A DNA stretch of 64,000 nt. Origin: Colwellia sp. RSH04. GTDB taxonomy: Bacteria > Pseudomonadota > Gammaproteobacteria > Enterobacterales > Alteromonadaceae. The translations under genes were made by a program, and so were the position numbers. Numbering within the stretch: position 1 is the first letter of the stretch; every line of letters starts with the position of its first letter. Below the pieces are notes generated by a model, which was not told the DNA's origin, made no database searches, and was given only the letters and a program-made list of their open reading frames with translations. The stretch is taken from NCBI RefSeq assembly GCF_003545765.1, contig NZ_QXIO01000005.1, positions 271,100 through 335,099 of the forward strand. Reading direction: 5' to 3'. Positions 59,280 through 64,000 of the stretch are shown here, one piece after another.

Positions 59280-60737
59280 ATGACCGTAGAACAATTCGAC
59301 CCAAGCACTAGTAATTCAGCCCAAAGCCAAACAACCACGTTAGACATTCCATCTAAAATGATTGAAGAGCAACATAACGAAGTTGTTAACTCAGATAAAG
59401 AATCTACTCTTGTTTCTGAAAAAGCTGCAAAGGTGGGCTTCGTAAGTCTTGGCTGTCCAAAAAACTTAGTGGATTCTGAGCGTATTCTTACTCAACTTCG
59501 TACCGAAGGTTATGATGTAGTTAACTCATATGATGATGCAGAGATGGTTATTGTTAATACTTGTGGTTTTATTGACTCTGCCGTTCAAGAGTCTTTAGAT
59601 ACTATTGGTGAAGCACTTAGCGAGAATGGCAAAGTGTTAGTTACAGGTTGTTTAGGCGCTAAAAAAGATGAAATTATTGAGCTTCATCCTAATGTATTAG
59701 GGGTAACAGGGCCACACGCTTATGATGAAGTGTTAGCACAAGTCCATGAACATGTGGCGAAACCTGAACATAATCCGTTGATTGATTTAGTACCTGATCA
59801 CGGCGTTAAACTTACGCCTAAACATTACGCTTATTTAAAAATATCAGAAGGGTGTAATCACCGTTGTACATTCTGCATTATTCCATCAATGCGTGGCGAT
59901 TTAGACTCACGCCCTGTAGGCGATGTCATTGGTGAGGCAAAACGTTTAGTCAATGCTGGCGTAAAAGAGCTTTTGGTTATTTCCCAAGACACATCGGCTT
60001 ATGGCGTTGATGTTAAGCACAAGCTTGATTTTTACGAAGGTATGCCTGTTAAAACACATATGCAGCAGCTTTGTGAAGAATTAGGTAAGCAAGGCGTTTG
60101 GGTGCGTTTACACTATGTTTATCCTTATCCGCATGTAGATAAAATTATTCCACTCATGGCAGAAGGCAAAATATTGCCTTATTTAGATATTCCATTTCAA
60201 CATGCTAACAAGCGTATTTTAAAACTAATGAAGCGCCCTGGTAGCTCTGAGCGGGTTTTAGAGCGTATTGCTAAGTGGCGAGAAGTTTGTCCTGAATTAG
60301 TGATTCGCTCAACATTTATCGTTGGTTTCCCTGGTGAAACAGAAGAAGAGTTTCAAGAATTATTGGATTTCTTAGTAGAAGCGCAACTAGATCGCGTTGG
60401 TTGTTTTAAATACTCGCCTGTTGAAGGGGCTACAGCTAATGATTTGCCTGATCATGTTTCTGATGAAGTAATGGAAAAACGATTACAGCGCTTTATGGAA
60501 GTACAAGCGAAAATAAGCGCTGATAAGCTACAAGCACGTATTGGACAAGAATACTTAATTCTTGTCGATGAAGTTAATGATCTTGGCATTGTCGGGCGCT
60601 CTTACATGGATGCCCCCGAAGTCGATGGCAAAGTGTATTTGTCTGATGATTTTGATGCGAAACCAGGTGACCAATTATGGGTACAAATAATTCATGCCGA
60701 TGAGCATGATGTTTGGGGTGTTCGCGTAGAAGATTAA
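59280..60737 (+). CDS. rimO: Ribosomal protein S12 methylthiotransferase RimO
   Basis: Radical-SAM enzyme that methylthiolates an Asp of ribosomal protein S12, 485 residues including a 45-residue N-terminal extension. The N-terminal cluster cysteines are in [19 protein letters not shown] and VTGCLG; the radical SAM motif is [18 protein letters not shown]; a TRAM domain ends the protein. The gene is complete although an island lies directly upstream. Its 5' part duplicates the fragment at 54584. Confidence 0.96.
   Translation: MTVEQFDPSTSNSAQSQTTTLDIPSKMIEEQHNEVVNSDKESTLVSEKAAKVGFVSLGCPKNLVDSERILTQLRTEGYDVVNSYDDAEMVIVNTCGFIDSAVQESLDTIGEALSENGKVLVTGCLGAKKDEIIELHPNVLGVTGPHAYDEVLAQVHEHVAKPEHNPLIDLVPDHGVKLTPKHYAYLKISEGCNHRCTFCIIPSMRGDLDSRPVGDVIGEAKRLVNAGVKELLVISQDTSAYGVDVKHKLDFYEGMPVKTHMQQLCEELGKQGVWVRLHYVYPYPHVDKIIPLMAEGKILPYLDIPFQHANKRILKLMKRPGSSERVLERIAKWREVCPELVIRSTFIVGFPGETEEEFQELLDFLVEAQLDRVGCFKYSPVEGATANDLPDHVSDEVMEKRLQRFMEVQAKISADKLQARIGQEYLILVDEVNDLGIVGRSYMDAPEVDGKVYLSDDFDAKPGDQLWVQIIHADEHDVWGVRVED
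59352..59455 (+). repeat. 104-bp perfect direct repeat, right copy
   Basis: Identical to 54680-54783, here inside intact rimO (codons 25-59). Upstream of it, the two rimO copies diverge, so the identity is strongest next to the junction. Confidence 0.92.
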
Positions 60738-60785
60738 GAGAAGGCTGTTTTTTTAATCAAATAAAAGGTTGTTAACCCAATAAAA

Positions 60786-60824
60786 ATTGGCGTGCATCAA
60801 ATAATGTACGCCAATCTATTTTTA
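60786..60824. terminator. Bidirectional terminator between rimO and the alcohol dehydrogenase gene
   Basis: ATTGGCGTGCAT pairs with ATGTACGCCAAT (one mismatch), with a T run on both strands. It lies between the two convergent genes. Confidence 0.75.
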
Positions 60825-60838
60825 TAAAGCTTAAAGAT

Positions 60839-61996
60839 TTAAAGAGCGGTAGTTAATATTTCTCGACTAATTTCTAAAGTAATATCACCATGTTCACCTA
60901 AGCTTGTCATGCCATGGTTTGCCAGTCTATCAATGAGTAAATCAATATCACTTTCACTTAAATCAACATCAGATAAACGTGTCGGTACTTGCATTTGAAT
61001 AAAGAACTGTTCAGTTAATTTAATGGCTTGGTTAATACGTTCATCTTCGTTACCAGAATTAATTTGCCAAACACGAGCAGCGTATTGTAATAACTTCTCT
61101 CGTTTTTGCTCTTTACGTACTTTCATAACTGCAGGTAAAACAATAGACAACGTACGTGCATGATCAATGTTAAATTCGCCTGTCAGTTCATGGCCAATCA
61201 TATGTGTCGACCAATCTTGAGGAACCCCTGAACCAATAAGCCCGTTTAATGCCATGGTTGCAGACCACATAATGTTTGCTCTAATGTCTAAATCTTCTTT
61301 AGTTTCGGCTTGTAAAGCTTTTGGACCTTCTTCAATTAGGGTTTGCAATAAACCTTCACTGAAGCGATCTTGTACTTTACCGTTCACATCATAGGTTAGA
61401 TATTGTTCCATTATATGAACAAAAGCATCAACAACACCGTTACTAATTTGTCTATCAGACAGGGAAAGCGTGACACTAGGGTCTAAAACAGCAAATAATG
61501 GTCTTACTAAAGGGCTAGAAAAAGGTAATTTATTACCATCGCGAGTGACAACAGAGTTACCATTACTTTCTGAGCCTGTGGCAGGTAACGTTAATACTGC
61601 ACTTAAAGGTAACGCTTTGCTAACCGCTTCTTGTTTAGCTAAGATATTCCAAGGATCATCGCCTTGATAAAGAGCTGCTGCGGCGATAAATTTAGCGCCA
61701 TCTACTACCGAGCCTCCACCTACGGCTAAAATATAATCAATACTTTCATTTTTGATAATCTCTTGTGCTTTCATTAACGTACTATAGGTTGGGTTTGGTT
61801 CAATACCAGAAAACTCAAACCAAATATGCTCGTTTAATGCTTCTGATACTTGCTCATAAACTCCATTTTTTTTAATTGAACCACCCCCATAAACCACTAA
61901 CACTTTTGCATTTGAAGGGATTTCTGTCTTGATAACTTGAATTTGCTCACTGCCAAAATGAATGTGAGTGCTATTTTGAAAGTTGAAATTTAACAT
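60839..61996 (-). CDS. Iron-containing alcohol dehydrogenase, YqhD-like
   Basis: Group III, NADPH-type alcohol/aldehyde dehydrogenase of 385 residues. The cofactor site is VVYGGGSIKKNGVYEQV and AVGGGSVVDGAKFIA; metal-binding residues lie in NGVVDAFVHIMEQYLTY and HMIGHELTGEFNIDHARTL. YqhD relatives reduce reactive aldehydes. It lies 39 bp after the DJ-1/PfpI gene, probably in one operon for aldehyde detoxification. Confidence 0.9.
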   Translation of the reverse strand: MLNFNFQNSTHIHFGSEQIQVIKTEIPSNAKVLVVYGGGSIKKNGVYEQVSEALNEHIWFEFSGIEPNPTYSTLMKAQEIIKNESIDYILAVGGGSVVDGAKFIAAAALYQGDDPWNILAKQEAVSKALPLSAVLTLPATGSESNGNSVVTRDGNKLPFSSPLVRPLFAVLDPSVTLSLSDRQISNGVVDAFVHIMEQYLTYDVNGKVQDRFSEGLLQTLIEEGPKALQAETKEDLDIRANIMWSATMALNGLIGSGVPQDWSTHMIGHELTGEFNIDHARTLSIVLPAVMKVRKEQKREKLLQYAARVWQINSGNEDERINQAIKLTEQFFIQMQVPTRLSDVDLSESDIDLLIDRLANHGMTSLGEHGDITLEISREILTTAL

Positions 61997-62035
61997 GCTA
62001 TTTCCTTGTTTCGTGTATACGATATATATACTTTA

Positions 62036-62722
62036 TTAAGATGACAATTGTGTTAATAATTTTTGCGCAGTTAACTCTGAGCTTGCAGGATTTTGACCAG
62101 TAATTACTAAACCATCTTGAACTGCAAATGCATGCCAGTCTTCTGCTTTTTGATAATCAGCGCCGCGCTTAGCCAGTTCATCTTCAAGTAAAAAAGGTAC
62201 AACGTTTGTTAATTGCACCGCTTCTTCTTCTGTGTTTGAAAACCCCGTTATTGCTTTACCATTAATAATATAGTCACCTGAAGATGATTTTATATTTAGT
62301 AATGCTGCACTTGCATGGCACACCGCCGCAACAGCTTTACCAGAGTTGAGAAAAGCTTCAATCAGTGCAATTGATGTTTTATTCTCGGTTAAATCCCATA
62401 AAGGGCCATGACCGCCCGGGTAAAATACGCCGTCAAAATCAGACGCGTTAACAGCGGAAATTTTTTGTGTATTGGCAATTTTATCTTGTGCAATGTTATC
62501 AGTTTCAAATCTATCCGTTGCAGGGGTTTTAAAATCGTCAAGTTGACTACTCGGATCAATAGGCGCTTGACCACCTAACGGGCTCGCAAGGGTAACTTCA
62601 ACACCAGCATCGATAAATGTGTAGTATGGCGATGCAAACTCTTCAACCCAAAAGCCTGTTTTATTACCTGTGTTTCCTAGTTCACTGTGTGATGTTAATA
62701 CCATTAATACTTTTTTAGTCAT
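62036..62722 (-). CDS. DJ-1/PfpI-family protein, Hsp31-like
   Basis: A 228-residue type 1 glutamine-amidotransferase-like protein. The catalytic Cys is in AVAAVCHASAALL, and GVFYPGGHGPLWDL carries the supporting residues. The Hsp31-like branch acts as glyoxalase III or protein repair factor; the exact activity is not certain. It is the first gene of the unit with the aldehyde reductase, divergent from the LysR gene. Confidence 0.88.
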   Translation of the reverse strand: MTKKVLMVLTSHSELGNTGNKTGFWVEEFASPYYTFIDAGVEVTLASPLGGQAPIDPSSQLDDFKTPATDRFETDNIAQDKIANTQKISAVNASDFDGVFYPGGHGPLWDLTENKTSIALIEAFLNSGKAVAAVCHASAALLNIKSSSGDYIINGKAITGFSNTEEEAVQLTNVVPFLLEDELAKRGADYQKAEDWHAFAVQDGLVITGQNPASSELTAQKLLTQLSS

Positions 62723-62803
62723 GAGTTACTGTCCTAATAATGAAATCTGGCTACAGTATAGAGCGAGATTTTTAACTGAACAATGCAGATGTTTTAGATA
62801 ACT

Positions 62804-62824
62804 TTGTATTAATTATTGATACAA
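62804..62824. promoter_or_regulatory. Probable LysR-type operator
   Basis: The inverted repeat TTGTAT-N9-ATACAA lies 34 bp upstream of the LysR gene start, in the divergent gap, and fits the T-N11-A pattern bound by LysR-type regulators. Confidence 0.55.
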
Positions 62825-62857
62825 TAGTTGGATGCTTATAAATAAATAGAGGCGTTT

Positions 62858-63769
62858 ATGGAAGTATCTTTTGAACAACTTAAAAGTATGGTGGTGTTTG
62901 CTCAGGTAATAGAACAAGGCAGTTTAAGTGCAGCAGCCAAGCATATAGGTTTATCTAGAGCAGTAGTAAGCTACCATTTAAAGAAGCTCGAAGCGCAACT
63001 TGAAGTAAAATTACTTAATCGTTCGACACGTTCAATTAAGTTAACTGAAGCAGGCTTAGCCTATTATGAGCGTTGTCGAGTCATTGCTGAACAAGCGAGT
63101 GCTGCAAACCAACAAATTGAAAACTTTAAAAATGAACCCGTCGGTTTATTGAAAATTACGTGCCCAGTTAATATAGGTTTGCAAACAGTGATTCCTGCAT
63201 TGAATGACTTTAAAAGAACGTACCCGAAAATTGAACTTGATGTCATGCTCACGGATGAAGTGGTTAACATTATGAAAGAAGGTATAGATTTAGCTATTAG
63301 AGGAGCTCCGCTGCCTGATTCTGGTTTACAAGCCATTAAATTAGCGACATTAAAAACGTGTATTTGTGCATCGCCTGAATACTTTAAGCGCTATGGTCGG
63401 CCAAGTACGCCAGCGCAATTGAGTCGACATGAATGGGTGAATTATAAATTAACCTCAGGAGCCATTTCGCTAGATAAAGCAGGGCGTTCATATAGCGTAG
63501 AAACGAAAGGCAGTATAAGCACTAATAATGCGGCAGCACGAACCTCCTTTGTTGAAGCCGGTCATGGTTTAGGTCGCATTCCTTTGTATGACGCGTGGCC
63601 AAAAATACAAGCAGGGCTTCTTGAAACGGTACTTGATGATTACACGTTGACAGATATTAATGTTTTTGGTGTTTTTCCACCGGGTGCTGCAAGTTCAAAA
63701 AAACTCCGTTTATTATTAGATTATCTAAAAGAGTACTTTGCGAGTCGCAGTAAATTAAATAACCATTAA
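62858..63769 (+). CDS. LysR-family transcriptional regulator
   Basis: A 303-residue LysR-type regulator: N-terminal winged helix (about 1-63; GSLSAAAKHIGLSRAVVSYH) and a substrate-binding effector domain. It is transcribed away from the DJ-1/PfpI-aldehyde reductase pair and probably controls it through the operator in the gap. The inducer may be a reactive aldehyde (inference). Confidence 0.92.
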   Translation: MEVSFEQLKSMVVFAQVIEQGSLSAAAKHIGLSRAVVSYHLKKLEAQLEVKLLNRSTRSIKLTEAGLAYYERCRVIAEQASAANQQIENFKNEPVGLLKITCPVNIGLQTVIPALNDFKRTYPKIELDVMLTDEVVNIMKEGIDLAIRGAPLPDSGLQAIKLATLKTCICASPEYFKRYGRPSTPAQLSRHEWVNYKLTSGAISLDKAGRSYSVETKGSISTNNAAARTSFVEAGHGLGRIPLYDAWPKIQAGLLETVLDDYTLTDINVFGVFPPGAASSKKLRLLLDYLKEYFASRSKLNNH

Positions 63770-63923
63770 AATGTTAAGAGACAATACGATTGTTACAGTT
63801 AATTTATTTATAATTAAATAATAACCATAGGAAAAAAGACATAAATGTTCTAAGTTTAAGTAATAAGTAGTGGGAGTTTAATTATGATAACTACACAGAT
63901 TAAATAATTTTTTGAGAGAGAGT

Positions 63924-64000
63924 ATGGACTTCCCAGATTTCACTAGACAGTTTCTAACTCAGAAAAATACGCTTCCTCAAATTTAGCAGGTGAAACACCG
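63924..64000 (-). mobile_element. Edge of an IS3-like insertion sequence with transposase C-terminus
   Basis: The minus strand from the right edge encodes GVSPAKFEEAYFSELETV and then TAG at 63945-63943, the typical C-terminal end of IS3-family OrfB transposases. The sequence after it (TGGACTTCCCAGATTTCAC on the plus strand from about 63925) is probably the terminal inverted repeat. Most of the element is outside the window. The 155 bp between the LysR gene and it hold nothing recognised. Confidence 0.7.

Overview
The window looks like chromosome of an AT-rich marine gammaproteobacterium, most likely Colwellia or another member of the Colwelliaceae/Alteromonadales. This is inferred from the mix of gammaproteobacterial housekeeping genes (cmoAB, aspS-ruvCAB, msbA-lpxK-kdsB, ubiTUV, roxA, rimO), PEP-CTERM proteins and many orphan periplasmic substrate-binding and c-di-GMP proteins. 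No rRNA, tRNA, CRISPR array or replication origin was recognised.

Layout. 1-0.7 kb: end of an EAL phosphodiesterase. 0.7-8.5 kb: accessory region with a patatin-like lipase, a winged-helix/TPR regulator divergent from a serine hydrolase and an S41 peptidase, a small lipoprotein and a phospholipase A2-like secreted protein. Two broken copies of the patatin gene's 5' end lie between these genes. 8.6-20 kb: a solute-binding protein, a dGTPase-family HD hydrolase, cmoB/cmoA, a large sensor diguanylate cyclase, aspS and ruvC-ruvA-ruvB. 20-28 kb: DUF2062, comEC, a 264-bp MITE, then msbA-lpxK-Trm112-kdsB (lipid A and Kdo supply). 28-34 kb: ubiT and ubiUV (O2-independent ubiquinone synthesis), roxA, a PEP-CTERM protein and rsuA. 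34-39 kb: a minus-strand operon that should import peptides and convert trans-3-hydroxyproline to proline. 40-42 kb: LexA-controlled umuDC. 42-49 kb: a second accessory region with a PEP-CTERM protein, orphan binding proteins, a frameshifted eukaryotic-type AdoMet decarboxylase, an unrecognised three-gene set and a GH5 remnant. 49-54 kb: an ABC-F ATPase, DUF1456, an RhlE-like helicase and a second sensor diguanylate cyclase. 54.4-60.7 kb: a defence-like island (abiEi, abiEii, primase-helicase) between a truncated rimO 5' end and intact rimO. 60.8-64 kb: an iron alcohol dehydrogenase and DJ-1/PfpI pair with a divergent LysR regulator, then the edge of an IS3-like element.

Main observation. At two unrelated loci, rimO and the patatin gene, accessory genes sit between one or more truncated 5' copies of a chromosomal gene and the intact gene, all in the same orientation. 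At rimO the two copies share a 104-bp identical tract, and the upstream region with the -10 box is duplicated too. No integrase or transposase is visible inside these islands. This resembles insertion into the 5' end of a gene with regeneration of that end, repeated at least twice at the patatin locus. The rimO island carries an AbiE toxin-antitoxin pair and a TOTE-type primase-helicase whose 810-codon frame is interrupted only by two TGA codons.
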